64,000 bases of DNA from Sulfurospirillaceae bacterium (GCA_028684065.1 JAQUGO010000004.1:229528-293527), one strand, 5' to 3'; positions 54,279 to 63,643 are shown, counted from the stretch's first letter. Made by a program: numbers and translations. The notes: generated by a model from the letters alone, not told the origin.

Positions 54279-54539
54279 ATGCGAGAACTCGAGTTGAAAA
54301 ATATCATTAAAATTGGCGAACGTGAATTTCTTATTTCAACGATTAGCATGCATGTACGGCATTCTTTTTTTGAAGGAGACATGAACAAAATAGTCTATGA
54401 AACCATGGTCTTTGAACTTATCGATAATGATGTTGCTTTCCATAAACCTCTTTTTAATGAACGCTATAATATGGCCGATGAAGCCATCGCTGAGCATGGT
54501 GCAATTGTTAAAAACCCAAAAAACTTTTTTATTATTTAG
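54279..54539 (+). CDS. Hypothetical small protein
   Basis: An 86-aa soluble protein that I do not recognise. It has an alternating hydrophobic N-terminal strand pattern, a His-containing middle ('SMHVRHSFFEGD') and ends 'KNPKNFFII'. AAAGGG lies about 8 bases before the ATG. It ends 15 bases before the sensor kinase gene on the same strand and may be part of that operon; the DUF2156 gene is divergent across ~120 bases. Confidence 0.6.
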   Translation: MRELELKNIIKIGEREFLISTISMHVRHSFFEGDMNKIVYETMVFELIDNDVAFHKPLFNERYNMADEAIAEHGAIVKNPKNFFII

Positions 54540-54554
54540 GTAAATTACTAAAAA

Positions 54555-56735
54555 ATGAAAAATTTCATTTTGATAGTATGTCTTCTCGGACTTTCTTTGT
54601 ATGCCAAAGAGACCAAAGATATACTTGTCATTCACTCATATCATAAAGGTTATAAGTGGAGTGATGATATTTCTTATGTAATAGAAAAAAGTTTTTCTTC
54701 TGATGATAATATTTTTGTATCGACTATTTATATGGATACAAAGCGTATTGAAACGCCTGAGTATCTTAATACTTTTTATGATTTTTATAAAGCACGGTTT
54801 GTCAATTATAAATTTGATATTGTCATTGTGGTCGATAATAGCGCCTTAGCATTTGTAAAAGAACATTATGAGGAATTTTTTGCTCATACGCAAATTGTTT
54901 TTTTAGGTATTAATGATTTTAATAAAGCAATGATTTCAGGGATGAACAATATCACAGGGGTTGTCGAAGATGTGGATATTGAACGTAATATTGATTTAAT
55001 TTTAAAACTGCATCCACGCTTAGAAAAGATTTTAATTATAAATGAGAAATCAATGACAGGAAATGCTGTCCGTCATGATATTGATCGAGTATCACCAAAG
55101 TATACAAATAAAGTAACCTTCGAACATATTGATAGCATGGATATGCATGAAATCGAAGAAAAAGTAAAAGTATTAAATAAAGACACAAGTGTTATCTTAT
55201 GGGTACTTCTCTTTAAAGATAAATCAGGCCGTTTTTTTACCTATAAAGAAAATTTAAAACAAATTCGCGCCATCAGCAAAGTCCCTATTTATGGATTATG
55301 GGATTTTTATCTTGATTATGGAATAGTTGGGGGTTTCCTAACAAGCGCTATATCCCAAGCAGAAGTAGCTGTTAAAATTGTCGAAAGAATTCTTAAAGGC
55401 GATAAGGCTAATGCTATTGAGATCGTTGAAAAAAGCCCTAATCAGTATATTTTTGATAATAACGAATTAGAGCGTTATCATATATCGCTTGCCAATAAAT
55501 TGAAATCGTATAAAATAATTAATAAACCGTTTTCGCTTTACGAGGAGTATAAAACTTTTTTCTGGCTTTTCCTAGCTATTTTGAGTGCTATTTTAATGAC
55601 CGTTATCTTTTTAATGCAAAACGTTCGAAAACGGAAACATAGTGAAATGGCACTCAAAAATCAATTAGAGTTTATTCGTGTATTACTTGATACCATTCCA
55701 AATCCTATTTATTATAGTAATGTTGAAGGTGAATACGTTGTTAGTAATAAAGCATTTGCGACGCTTTATGATGTGAGTAAAGAGGATATTATAGGCAAAA
55801 CTGTCTTTGATTTTTTCCCTTTAGAATGGGCACAGGAGAGAAGAGAACGAGATCTTCTTTTGTTGCAAAATAAAAGCTCTGAAACCTTTGAATTGATGTT
55901 ACATCTTCCCAAACAAAGACCGAGACTTTTTACCTTTAATAAGGCTGTTTATACCAATATTGATGGTACTATTGGAGGGATTGTATGTGTGATGGATGAT
56001 ACGACGGAGCGATTGCAACAACGACAGTTTCTTATTCAACAAGCTAAGCTGACAGAAATGGGTGAGATGATAGCGGGTGTTGCTCACCAGTGGAACGAGC
56101 CCTTGGTAGAACTATCCGCTATTATGCAAGATATGGAATTTTGTTTTAATACCGGAGAAATGGACAGCAAAAAGATGAAAGAATTTGTACATGATTCTAT
56201 TATCCAAATTCAATACATGTCACAAACCCTCAAAGATTTTAGGAATTTTTTAAAGCCTTCTACACGTAAAAGTCTTTTTTGTGCCAAAAAGGCTTTGAAT
56301 GAGGTGCTAGAAATTATTGGAAGGCAAATCTTTTATTCACATATTGATTTAAGTGTAAGTTATTCAAAACCAGAAGTAACTTTCCCTGTCTATGGATATG
56401 AAAACGAATTTAAACAAGTCCTACTTAATATCATTAATAATGCAAAAAACAAAATTATTAAAACGCGAAAGGGTGAAAATATTTTCATTAATATTGAATC
56501 TACTGAAGTGTATACCAAAATGATGATAACCGATACTGGTGGAAAAATCCCAGAAAAAATTATAGGACTTATTTTTGATCCTTACTTTACAACGAGTAAA
56601 AATGGAACAGGATTAGGCCTGTATATGGCAAAAATTATTATAGAAGATAAAATGAATGGTATGATAAGTGTTAAAAATCATGGTAATAATGTGGAATTTA
56701 CAATTTTAGTTCCAAATTCTGAAAAATCACTATAG
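54555..56735 (+). CDS. Sensor kinase with periplasmic-binding-protein sensor
   Basis: A 726-aa kinase: signal/N-terminal helix, a periplasmic domain (~20-315) of the ABC substrate-binding type ('ILVIHSYHKGYKWSDDI', 'VVDNSALAFVKEHYEEFF'), a membrane helix (~330-352), a PAS domain (~365-490), His511 in 'GVAHQWNEPLVELSAI' and an ATPase domain with 'LLNIINNAKN' and 'GTGLGLYMAKIII'. The H-box is HQWNEPL where the kinase at 2251 has HQWRQPL. The regulator follows 8 bases later and a TRAP transporter after that, so it probably senses the transported carboxylate. Confidence 0.9.
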   Translation: MKNFILIVCLLGLSLYAKETKDILVIHSYHKGYKWSDDISYVIEKSFSSDDNIFVSTIYMDTKRIETPEYLNTFYDFYKARFVNYKFDIVIVVDNSALAFVKEHYEEFFAHTQIVFLGINDFNKAMISGMNNITGVVEDVDIERNIDLILKLHPRLEKILIINEKSMTGNAVRHDIDRVSPKYTNKVTFEHIDSMDMHEIEEKVKVLNKDTSVILWVLLFKDKSGRFFTYKENLKQIRAISKVPIYGLWDFYLDYGIVGGFLTSAISQAEVAVKIVERILKGDKANAIEIVEKSPNQYIFDNNELERYHISLANKLKSYKIINKPFSLYEEYKTFFWLFLAILSAILMTVIFLMQNVRKRKHSEMALKNQLEFIRVLLDTIPNPIYYSNVEGEYVVSNKAFATLYDVSKEDIIGKTVFDFFPLEWAQERRERDLLLLQNKSSETFELMLHLPKQRPRLFTFNKAVYTNIDGTIGGIVCVMDDTTERLQQRQFLIQQAKLTEMGEMIAGVAHQWNEPLVELSAIMQDMEFCFNTGEMDSKKMKEFVHDSIIQIQYMSQTLKDFRNFLKPSTRKSLFCAKKALNEVLEIIGRQIFYSHIDLSVSYSKPEVTFPVYGYENEFKQVLLNIINNAKNKIIKTRKGENIFINIESTEVYTKMMITDTGGKIPEKIIGLIFDPYFTTSKNGTGLGLYMAKIIIEDKMNGMISVKNHGNNVEFTILVPNSEKSL

Positions 56736-56743
56736 GGTAATTA

Positions 56744-57385
56744 ATGAAAATTTTATTATTAGAAGATAATAGCCGTTTAAATGCTACGATTGTTAAACGC
56801 CTTGAATCAAAAGGTTATCTTGTTGATTCTTTTATAGATGGCAAAAAAGCTTATGCATCAATTGATGAAGGTTATATGTGTTTTATTTTAGATATTAATG
56901 TTCCTAATATTGATGGTATTGAAATTTTAAAAAAAATACGGGATTTTCATTATGAAGTGCCCATTATTATTATTAGCTCAAGTGTAGAATTAGAAGTGAT
57001 TAAAGATGCTTATAGCTATGGATGCAATGACTTTCTCAAAAAACCTTTTTTTATTGACGAATTAGAAATTAAAATAGAAAAATTGTGCAATATCCGAAAT
57101 GATGTTGTCCACTTAGGGGCACAATGCGAATTTGATTTTCAAAGCAGTTTGCTACGAAGTAATGGACAGGAAGAACACTTGTCCCGCAAAGAGAGATTAT
57201 TGTTGAATATTTTAATTACTGAAAAAGGTAAAGTTGTTTCTTTTGATAAAATTCAAGCAATGGTATGGGAAGGAAATTTTGCAAGTTTAGATTCCATTCG
57301 CTCTTTAATGAGAAGATTGAGAAAAAAAATACCATTTGAATGTATTGAAACAGTTGTTGATGTTGGTTATATTTTAAAATTGTAA
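56744..57385 (+). CDS. OmpR-family response regulator
   Basis: A 213-aa regulator with receiver (Glu7/Asp8, phospho-acceptor Asp50 in 'CFILDINVPNIDG', Lys in 'FLKKPFF') and a winged-helix output domain ending 'ETVVDVGYILKL'. It pairs with the upstream kinase. Phased repeats in the dctP promoter (57392-57428), immediately after its stop, are the likely target. Confidence 0.9.
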   Translation: MKILLLEDNSRLNATIVKRLESKGYLVDSFIDGKKAYASIDEGYMCFILDINVPNIDGIEILKKIRDFHYEVPIIIISSSVELEVIKDAYSYGCNDFLKKPFFIDELEIKIEKLCNIRNDVVHLGAQCEFDFQSSLLRSNGQEEHLSRKERLLLNILITEKGKVVSFDKIQAMVWEGNFASLDSIRSLMRRLRKKIPFECIETVVDVGYILKL

Positions 57386-57391
57386 TTAAAT

Positions 57392-57428
57392 TGTTACAAA
57401 AAATCTCAAAATGTCACTAAAATGTTAG
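57392..57428 (+). promoter_or_regulatory. Candidate regulator box upstream of dctP
   Basis: TGTTAC (57392), TGTCAC (57412) and TGTTAG (57423) are spaced 20 and 11 bases, about two turns and one turn of the helix, in the 138-base spacer between the regulator gene and dctP. This suits OmpR-family binding. A clear -10 is not certain; TATTATATT near 57490 is possible. Confidence 0.4.
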
Positions 57429-57523
57429 AAATAGCTTACGTACCTAATTATAAACAAAATATAACATATATCTTATGTGTAGTTTCGTATTATATTTTTG
57501 TTTAAAATTTATAAGGAGTAAAC

Positions 57524-58588
57524 ATGACGTTTTCAAGAAAAGTTTTTACGAGTTTAGCCTTAATGTTTTCATTACTGGTATCAGCCAATGCCGCAAGTGA
57601 TAAGGTTAATTGGAAACTAGCGATGTCTTGGGGTTCAAGCCTTCCTCCCTTTACAGATGCAGTGGAAAGTATGGCTAAAATGGTCAGTGACATGAGTGGT
57701 GGTGATTTTGTTATCAAAATTGATGCGGTCAATAAACATAAGGCAGCCTTTGGTGTTATGGATATGGTGAAGCTTGGTCAATATGATATGGGGCATACAG
57801 CATCTTATTACTATAAAGGCAAAGATCCCGTACTATTATTGTTTACAACGATGCCATTTGGTATGAATGCCTTTGAACAATATGCATGGTTTTACTATGG
57901 CGGTGGTATGGATTTGATGGAAAAATCGTATGAAAAGCATGGCATGTACTCTTTCCCTGGTGGAAATACTGGTATGCAAATGGGTGGTTGGTTTAGAAAA
58001 GAGATTAAATCTTTAGATGATCTCAAAGGTCTAAAAATGAGAATTCCAGGCTTCGCTGGAGAGATATTTGCAAAACTTGGATGTGCTGTTACAAACATTG
58101 CTCCAGGTGAATTATACACCTCTTTAGAACGTGGCACAATCGACGCATTGGAATGGGTTGGACCGGGTATGGATATTAGTATGGGCTTTCATAAAATTGC
58201 ACCTTATTACTATACAGGATGGCATGAACCAGCAACTGAGTTACAGTTTCTTGTAAATAAGGGAAAATTTGATAAACTTTCACCTAAAAATAAAGAAATT
58301 CTTCGTGTTGCTATGCGAACAGCAGCTTATGATATGATGATTCATAATTTTGATATGAGTGCTACGGCGTGGGATAAAATTAAAACAGAGTACCCAAATA
58401 TTAAGGTTATGACATTTCCAAAGCCTGTCATGGATGCTATGCGCAAAGCAAATGCAGACTTAGTTACAGAAGAATCAGCAAAAAGTACAGAGTTTAAAAG
58501 TGTTGTTGAATCACAGCAAGCGTATATGAAAAAAGCGCGGGCTTGGACAACTATTGGTGAGTTTTCCTATATTCGAGATAATCAATAA
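57524..58588 (+). CDS. dctP: TRAP transporter substrate-binding protein, TakP-like
   Basis: A 354-aa periplasmic binding protein with signal peptide (cleavage near 'VSANAASD'). The central 'PGGNTGMQMGGWFRKEIKSL' and 'IDALEWVGPG' segments and 'YYYTGWHEPATELQF' are those of the TakP/2-oxoacid and lactate-binding TRAP group rather than C4-dicarboxylate DctP. It would deliver pyruvate-like 2-oxoacids or lactate to the membrane subunits. ATAAGGAG precedes the ATG. The downstream D-lactate dehydrogenase-like gene supports lactate or pyruvate as substrate. Confidence 0.85.
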   Translation: MTFSRKVFTSLALMFSLLVSANAASDKVNWKLAMSWGSSLPPFTDAVESMAKMVSDMSGGDFVIKIDAVNKHKAAFGVMDMVKLGQYDMGHTASYYYKGKDPVLLLFTTMPFGMNAFEQYAWFYYGGGMDLMEKSYEKHGMYSFPGGNTGMQMGGWFRKEIKSLDDLKGLKMRIPGFAGEIFAKLGCAVTNIAPGELYTSLERGTIDALEWVGPGMDISMGFHKIAPYYYTGWHEPATELQFLVNKGKFDKLSPKNKEILRVAMRTAAYDMMIHNFDMSATAWDKIKTEYPNIKVMTFPKPVMDAMRKANADLVTEESAKSTEFKSVVESQQAYMKKARAWTTIGEFSYIRDNQ

Positions 58589-58596
58589 TAGGCTTA

Positions 58597-58627
58597 TTTT
58601 CTTGCCTCTTTTAAGGAGGCAAGAAAA
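58597..58627 (+). terminator. Hairpin after dctP
   Basis: TTTTCTTGCCTC (58597-58608) and GAGGCAAGAAAA (58616-58627) form a 12-bp stem with a 7-base loop. It probably ends part of the transcription after dctP. Confidence 0.7.
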
Positions 58628-58679
58628 AATACAAAAAGACAAGTCAAGACATTGTGATTGGCTTGTCTTTTTGTATTTT
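58626..58679 (+). repeat. 22-bp inverted repeat between dctP and dctQ
   Basis: AAAATACAAAAAGACAAGTCAA (58626-58647) pairs with TTGGCTTGTCTTTTTGTATTTT (58658-58679) over 22 bp with a single G-T wobble and a 10-base loop. It sits just before the dctQ ribosome site, right behind the first hairpin. Probably an mRNA processing/attenuation element that keeps dctP transcript in excess over dctQM. Confidence 0.85.
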
Positions 58680-58696
58680 CGTGGTGAAGGATGCGG

Positions 58697-59227
58697 ATGT
58701 TAATTCAGTTAGAAAAATTTTTCGATCGTATGAGCGATTATATTGGCTATTTTTGCTCATTTTTAATGCTGGCAATGATGCTTAATATATTTTACGATGT
58801 CTTTATGCGTTATGTGTTTAAAACGGGTTCAATTGCCTTTCAAGAGCTAGAATGGCATATTTTTTCAATTATTATTTTACTAGGAACATCGTATGCTTTA
58901 AAAGAAGATGCTCATGTTCGGGTGGATATTTTGTATACAAAATTTAGTGAGAAAAATAAAGCACTCGTAAATATTGCTGGAGCATTTTTATTTATAACTC
59001 CTATTGCTCTTTTAATTGCGTTAGGTTCTGTTGGTTTTGTAATGGAAGCTTATACCACCAATGAAATTAGTGGTGACCCAGGTGGTTTGACACATAGATG
59101 GTTACTCAAAGCATTGATTCCTCTTTCTTTTTGGCTTCTAATTTTTATTGCTACAGGATTTGTCATTAAAAATATTAATATATATCGAAGAGAAACAGGT
59201 CGACTTCCAGAAGTGGAGGATCACTAG
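58697..59227 (+). CDS. dctQ: TRAP transporter small membrane subunit
   Basis: A 176-aa protein with four membrane helices and the family segment 'ELEWHIFSIIILLGTSYALKEDAHVRVD'. It couples the binding protein to the large permease. ATG 58697 is preferred because GAAGG ends six bases before it; the track's ATG 58691 directly abuts that ribosome site. Confidence 0.9.
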   Translation: MLIQLEKFFDRMSDYIGYFCSFLMLAMMLNIFYDVFMRYVFKTGSIAFQELEWHIFSIIILLGTSYALKEDAHVRVDILYTKFSEKNKALVNIAGAFLFITPIALLIALGSVGFVMEAYTTNEISGDPGGLTHRWLLKALIPLSFWLLIFIATGFVIKNINIYRRETGRLPEVEDH

Positions 59228-59228
59228 T

Positions 59229-60581
59229 ATGGTAGGTATCGTTATGTTTGTTGTGGGAATGATGATGTTACTTATTGGATTTCCTGTTGCCTTTACTTTT
59301 GGTGCTGTTTCGGTTGTTTTTGGACTTGCTTCAGGCATGATAGATATCATGATGGATGGTGGAACGTTGCTTGAAGGATTTGAGCAAGGTGTAAATATGT
59401 TTGCTTTTATGCCACATCGCATTTGGTCTATTATGAATAATACGATTTTAATGGCAGTGCCTATGTTTATTTTAATGGGTATTATTCTTCAAAAATCGCG
59501 CCTTGCTGAGCGATTATTAGAAGCGATGGGCTTTTTATTTGGCGAAGTACGTGGGGGTTTAGCGATTAGCACTGTTTTAGTGGGAGCATTACTTGCTGCT
59601 TCAACAGGCGTTGTTGGTGCGAGCGTGGTTGCTATGGGTGTTATCTCTCTTCCTGTAATGCTTAAATATAACTATTCAAAATCACTTGCATGTGGAACAA
59701 TTTGTGCCTCAGGAACATTGGGACAGATTATTCCCCCTTCGGTTGTTCTAATTATATTAGGAGATGTTTTTCAACAACCTGTTGGTGATCTCTTTGAGGG
59801 TGCTTTTTGGCCAGGTATAACATTGGTAGCGGTATATATTATTTATATTGTTATTGTTTCTTTATTGGATAAAAAAGTAGCCCCTGCAATTCCAAAAGAA
59901 GAAGTCTCTCACAGTAAAATAAAGCAAATTTTGAATGCATTTCAAGCGATTCTTCCCCCTTTAATCTTGATAATTTTAGTTCTTGGATCAATTTTTGAAG
60001 GTATCGCAACACCGACTGAATCTTCTGCCGTTGGTTGTATTGGCGCTATGATTTTAGCGTGGATGTATAGATCATTTTCATTTAAGATGATTCATGAGGC
60101 TTCTTTAGAAACGGTTAAAACAACAGCTATGGTTTTTGCAATATTAATTGGCGCCACTGCCTTTTCAATGGTCTTCACTTATACCGGTGGTGATATTATT
60201 ATTGAAGATGTGATGCGAGATTTACCTGGCGACAAATGGGGCTTTATTATTGTCTCGATGCTAGCAATTATGAGTTTAGGATTTTTTATTGATTTCGTTG
60301 AAATTTCTTATATTATTGTCCCTATTCTAGCACCTATTGCAGAGGGTATTGGTATTAATCCAGTGTGGTATGCACTATTGATTGCCCTTAATTTACAAAC
60401 ATCGTTTTTAACACCTCCTTTTGGCTTTAGTCTTTTTTATCTCAGAGGAGTAGCCCCGCCTAATGTCAAAACAACGGATATTTATAAAGGAGTTCTTCCT
60501 TTTATTTTATTGCAAATTCTTGTCATGGTTATTTTCACAATATTTCCAGAGGTATTTGGTATCTCCATGATGCATGAATAG
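59229..60581 (+). CDS. dctM: TRAP transporter large permease
   Basis: A 450-aa DctM-type permease with about 12 helices, carrying out Na+-driven import. 'GASVVAMGVISLPVML', 'CASGTLGQIIPPSVVLIILG' and 'TPTESSAVGCIGAM' are typical. ATG 59229 (one base after the dctQ stop, GGAGG nine bases upstream) is preferred; the track's 59148 start lies inside dctQ. Confidence 0.93.
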   Translation: MVGIVMFVVGMMMLLIGFPVAFTFGAVSVVFGLASGMIDIMMDGGTLLEGFEQGVNMFAFMPHRIWSIMNNTILMAVPMFILMGIILQKSRLAERLLEAMGFLFGEVRGGLAISTVLVGALLAASTGVVGASVVAMGVISLPVMLKYNYSKSLACGTICASGTLGQIIPPSVVLIILGDVFQQPVGDLFEGAFWPGITLVAVYIIYIVIVSLLDKKVAPAIPKEEVSHSKIKQILNAFQAILPPLILIILVLGSIFEGIATPTESSAVGCIGAMILAWMYRSFSFKMIHEASLETVKTTAMVFAILIGATAFSMVFTYTGGDIIIEDVMRDLPGDKWGFIIVSMLAIMSLGFFIDFVEISYIIVPILAPIAEGIGINPVWYALLIALNLQTSFLTPPFGFSLFYLRGVAPPNVKTTDIYKGVLPFILLQILVMVIFTIFPEVFGISMMHE

Positions 60582-60592
60582 ATGATGTAAAA

Positions 60593-60630
60593 CGAAAAAG
60601 AAGGAGAAAATAAACTTTCTTCTTCTTTCG
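60593..60630 (+). terminator. Imperfect hairpin after dctM
   Basis: CGAAAAAGAAGGAG pairs with CTTTCTTCTTCTTTCG-side bases over ~14 bp with one bulged C. The following 60631-60757 spacer is AT-rich; a perfect 10-bp palindrome ATCATATGAT (60691-60700) may be part of the promoter of the next gene. Confidence 0.45.
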
Positions 60631-60757
60631 ATGTAAACTCTTGTAACTCTTTTTCACATCTCTGTAAAAATAAAACTCTTTTTAATAATTATCATATGAT
60701 TTTTATATCCTATTGTTAGACTAAACTAAATTTTACAACACCATAAGGATGCTTAAT

Positions 60758-63598
60758 ATGAAATTAGTAGGTTCTTATATCGATTTTCATTCTAAAATAC
60801 TCAGTTTTATCCCTGAAACAAGGATATTTACAGACCCTTTACACACGATAGCTTACGGTACAGATGCCTCTTTTTATAGGCTTGTCCCAAAAATTGTGAT
60901 TTGGGTAAATAGTGCTGATGAGGTCAGTAAAATTCTCAAAATATCCTCATCACTTTCTTTACCTGTGGTCTTTCGTGCAGCAGGGACAAGTCTTTCTGGC
61001 CAAGCCATTACGGATTCTATTTTATTGGTCACATCGCGAGATTGGAAAGGTATTACAGCTAATAGCGATAAGAGCTTGATTACGTTACAACCCTCTGTTA
61101 TAGGGGCTGATGCTAATGTCTATTTATTACCTTATGGTAAAAAAATTGGGCCAGACCCAGCCAGTATCGGTGCTGCAATGATTGGTGGAATTGCGGCTAA
61201 TAATGCAAGTGGTATGTGTTGTGGAACAACAGATAACTCGTATAAAACATTAGAAGCGATGAAAATCATTTTTCATGATGGTACAGAACTTGATACGGCA
61301 TCAAAAGAGAGTATTGCTGCCTTTAAAAAAAGCCATAAAGCCCTTTATGAAGAAATTGCAGAATTAGCAAAACAGACAAAAGCCAACCAATCTTTACATG
61401 ACAAGATTGCCCGTAAATTTAAAATCAAAAATACATGTGGCTATAGTTTAAATGCTATCATTGATTTTGAAGATCCTATTGATATCATATCTCACCTGAT
61501 GATAGGTAGTGAAGGGACTCTTGGCTTTATTAAAGATATTACGTTTAGAACGGTTCTTGAGCACAAACATAAAGCCAGTGCTTTAATGATTTTTAAAAAT
61601 ATTAAAGATGCGTGTGATGCGATTATTGTGCTTAAAACACAGTGTAAAACAGGTGGTGATGATTCTGAAGTTGCTGCTGCTGAGATGATGGATAGAGCAG
61701 GGCTGAGAAGTGTAGAAGATAAAGAAGGAATGCCTACATTCTTAAAAACGCTTTCACCTACTGCTACAGCAGTTTTAGTAGAATCACGCGCAGCAAGTGA
61801 TGAGCTGTTAGATAAAAATATTGCAACAATTTTAGACAAGTTAAAACACATTGAACCTGAAATGCCATTGCATTTTACGAAAGATGTTTATGAATATACC
61901 AAATATTGGAAAATTAGAAAGGGTCTTTTCCCTGCAGTTGGTGCAGTTAGAGAAAGCGGAACAACAGTTATTATTGAAGATGTTGCATATCCAATTGAAT
62001 CTCTTGCTGATGCAACATTAGAGCTTCAAGATCTTTTTGTGAAGTATGGGTATAACGAGGCAATTATTTTTGGACATGCTTTAGATGGTAATTTACACTT
62101 TGTCTTTACACAAGCTTTTGATGACCCAAAAGAAGTGACACGTTATGAAAACTTTATGGATGAAGTTGCTCAACAAGTTGCAACTAAATACCACGGTAGC
62201 CTTAAAGCTGAACACGGTACAGGTCGAAATATGGCTCCATTTGTTGAACTTGAATGGGGTAGCGATGCTTATGAATTGATGAAAGAGATTAAATCCATTT
62301 TTGATCCTAAAAATTTAATTAACCCAGGTGTTATTATTAATTCCGATCCAAAATCACATCTTAAAAATCTTAAATCAATGCCCGCAACGGATGAATATAT
62401 TGATAAATGCATCGAATGTGGGTTTTGTGAACCAACGTGCCCATCAAACTTTTTAACATTAACACCGCGTCAGAGAATTGTATCCAATCGGTATATGACA
62501 ACCTTGAAAAATAATAATGACATAGGTGGATTAGAAGAGTTTCAAGAGCTCTACCAATATGATGGTATAGAAACATGTGCAACGTGTTCTTTATGTTCGC
62601 TCACATGTCCAGTAGGAATTGATACAGGCGCCTTAACGAAGAAATTAAGAGCACACCAAATTAGCTCATTTGGACATAATATTGCTGGTTTTATGGCTAA
62701 TAATTATGGTGGAATTTTAAAGACAGGTAGTGTTGCTTTAAGCATTGTAAAAGGGGTAAATGCTGTTGTTCCTAATAGTGCAATGAGCGGCATAAGTTCA
62801 GGGCTTAGAAGCATCAGTGGTAATAAATTACCATTATGGTCAGCAAGCCTTCCATCAGGAAGACGTTTTAATCCTGTTGTAAAACATACCAACTCTACAG
62901 ATAAAGTAGTCTATTTTTCATCATGTATTAACCGTACGATGGCTAACCCTAAAGAAAAAAATGGTGAAAAACCACTGGATATGGTTATTATTGGAATTTT
63001 GGAAAAAGCAGGTTATGAAGTGATTATTCCTAAAAATATCAATTCATTATGCTGTGGTATGCCTTTCTCCAGTAAGGGGTATAAAAAAGAAGGTAAACAA
63101 AAATCTGATGAACTTGAAAATGCACTTCGTGAGGCAAGTGAGAACGGAAAATATCCTATTTTATGTGATATGAGTCCATGTAGCAAAACGATGAGCGAAA
63201 ATTTTTCAAAAGACGTTAAAGTTAATGATACTGTAGAATTTATTTTAGATTTTCTGGTTGATAAAGTTGAAATCAAACAAATTGATGAGCCAATCGTCAT
63301 ACATACGACATGTAGCACTCGAAAAACAGGCTTAGCTGATAAGTTTGAAAAAGTTGCAAGATTGTGTAGCTCCAAAGTGACGATCCCTTCTGATGTGACA
63401 TGTTGTGGTTTTGCGGGAGATCGTGGATTCACTTTCCCTGAACTAAATAAATCAGCTCTTCGACATTTAAAAGCTGCTATCCCTAGTGATACAAAATTGG
63501 CGTTTTCAACCAGTAAGACATGTGAAATTGGCTTGAGCGAAGAGAGTGGGCTGGATTATCGTTCGATTTTCTATCTTGTTGAGCGTTGTATTAACTAA
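60758..63598 (+). CDS. FAD/Fe-S D-lactate dehydrogenase-like oxidoreductase
   Basis: A 946-aa fusion: an FAD-binding (PCMH/VAO) domain with 'GGIAANNASGMCCGT', a C-terminal FAD-oxidase domain ('HALDGNLHFVFTQ', 'AEHGTGRN'), a two-cluster ferredoxin segment ('CIECGFCEPTCP', 'CATCSLCSLTCPVG') and CCG (heterodisulfide-reductase type) domains with 'CCGMPF' and 'CCGFAGDRG'. This architecture is that of respiratory D-lactate dehydrogenases such as C. jejuni Cj1585 (recalled), oxidising D-lactate to pyruvate and feeding quinone or cytochrome. Glycolate or another 2-hydroxyacid is an alternative. ATG 60758 has AAGGA eight bases upstream. Its position behind a TakP-type TRAP transporter fits lactate use. 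Confidence 0.85.
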   Translation: MKLVGSYIDFHSKILSFIPETRIFTDPLHTIAYGTDASFYRLVPKIVIWVNSADEVSKILKISSSLSLPVVFRAAGTSLSGQAITDSILLVTSRDWKGITANSDKSLITLQPSVIGADANVYLLPYGKKIGPDPASIGAAMIGGIAANNASGMCCGTTDNSYKTLEAMKIIFHDGTELDTASKESIAAFKKSHKALYEEIAELAKQTKANQSLHDKIARKFKIKNTCGYSLNAIIDFEDPIDIISHLMIGSEGTLGFIKDITFRTVLEHKHKASALMIFKNIKDACDAIIVLKTQCKTGGDDSEVAAAEMMDRAGLRSVEDKEGMPTFLKTLSPTATAVLVESRAASDELLDKNIATILDKLKHIEPEMPLHFTKDVYEYTKYWKIRKGLFPAVGAVRESGTTVIIEDVAYPIESLADATLELQDLFVKYGYNEAIIFGHALDGNLHFVFTQAFDDPKEVTRYENFMDEVAQQVATKYHGSLKAEHGTGRNMAPFVELEWGSDAYELMKEIKSIFDPKNLINPGVIINSDPKSHLKNLKSMPATDEYIDKCIECGFCEPTCPSNFLTLTPRQRIVSNRYMTTLKNNNDIGGLEEFQELYQYDGIETCATCSLCSLTCPVGIDTGALTKKLRAHQISSFGHNIAGFMANNYGGILKTGSVALSIVKGVNAVVPNSAMSGISSGLRSISGNKLPLWSASLPSGRRFNPVVKHTNSTDKVVYFSSCINRTMANPKEKNGEKPLDMVIIGILEKAGYEVIIPKNINSLCCGMPFSSKGYKKEGKQKSDELENALREASENGKYPILCDMSPCSKTMSENFSKDVKVNDTVEFILDFLVDKVEIKQIDEPIVIHTTCSTRKTGLADKFEKVARLCSSKVTIPSDVTCCGFAGDRGFTFPELNKSALRHLKAAIPSDTKLAFSTSKTCEIGLSEESGLDYRSIFYLVERCIN

Positions 63599-63615
63599 TT
63601 TATTCTTACGAAATT

Positions 63616-63643
63616 GGGCAAATTTACTTTTGTAAAGTTGCCC
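63616..63643 (+). terminator. Hairpin after the lactate dehydrogenase-like gene
   Basis: GGGCAA-A-TTTAC and GTAAA-G-TTGCCC form an 11-bp stem with one mismatch and a TTTT loop, 17 bases after the stop. No strong T-tract follows. The rest of the spacer to 63756 probably contains the oadG promoter. Confidence 0.5.

Noticed and set aside
60691-60700. Palindrome ATCATATGAT as a specific regulator site
   Set aside because: A 10-bp AT-rich palindrome is expected by chance in this composition and has no second copy nearby.
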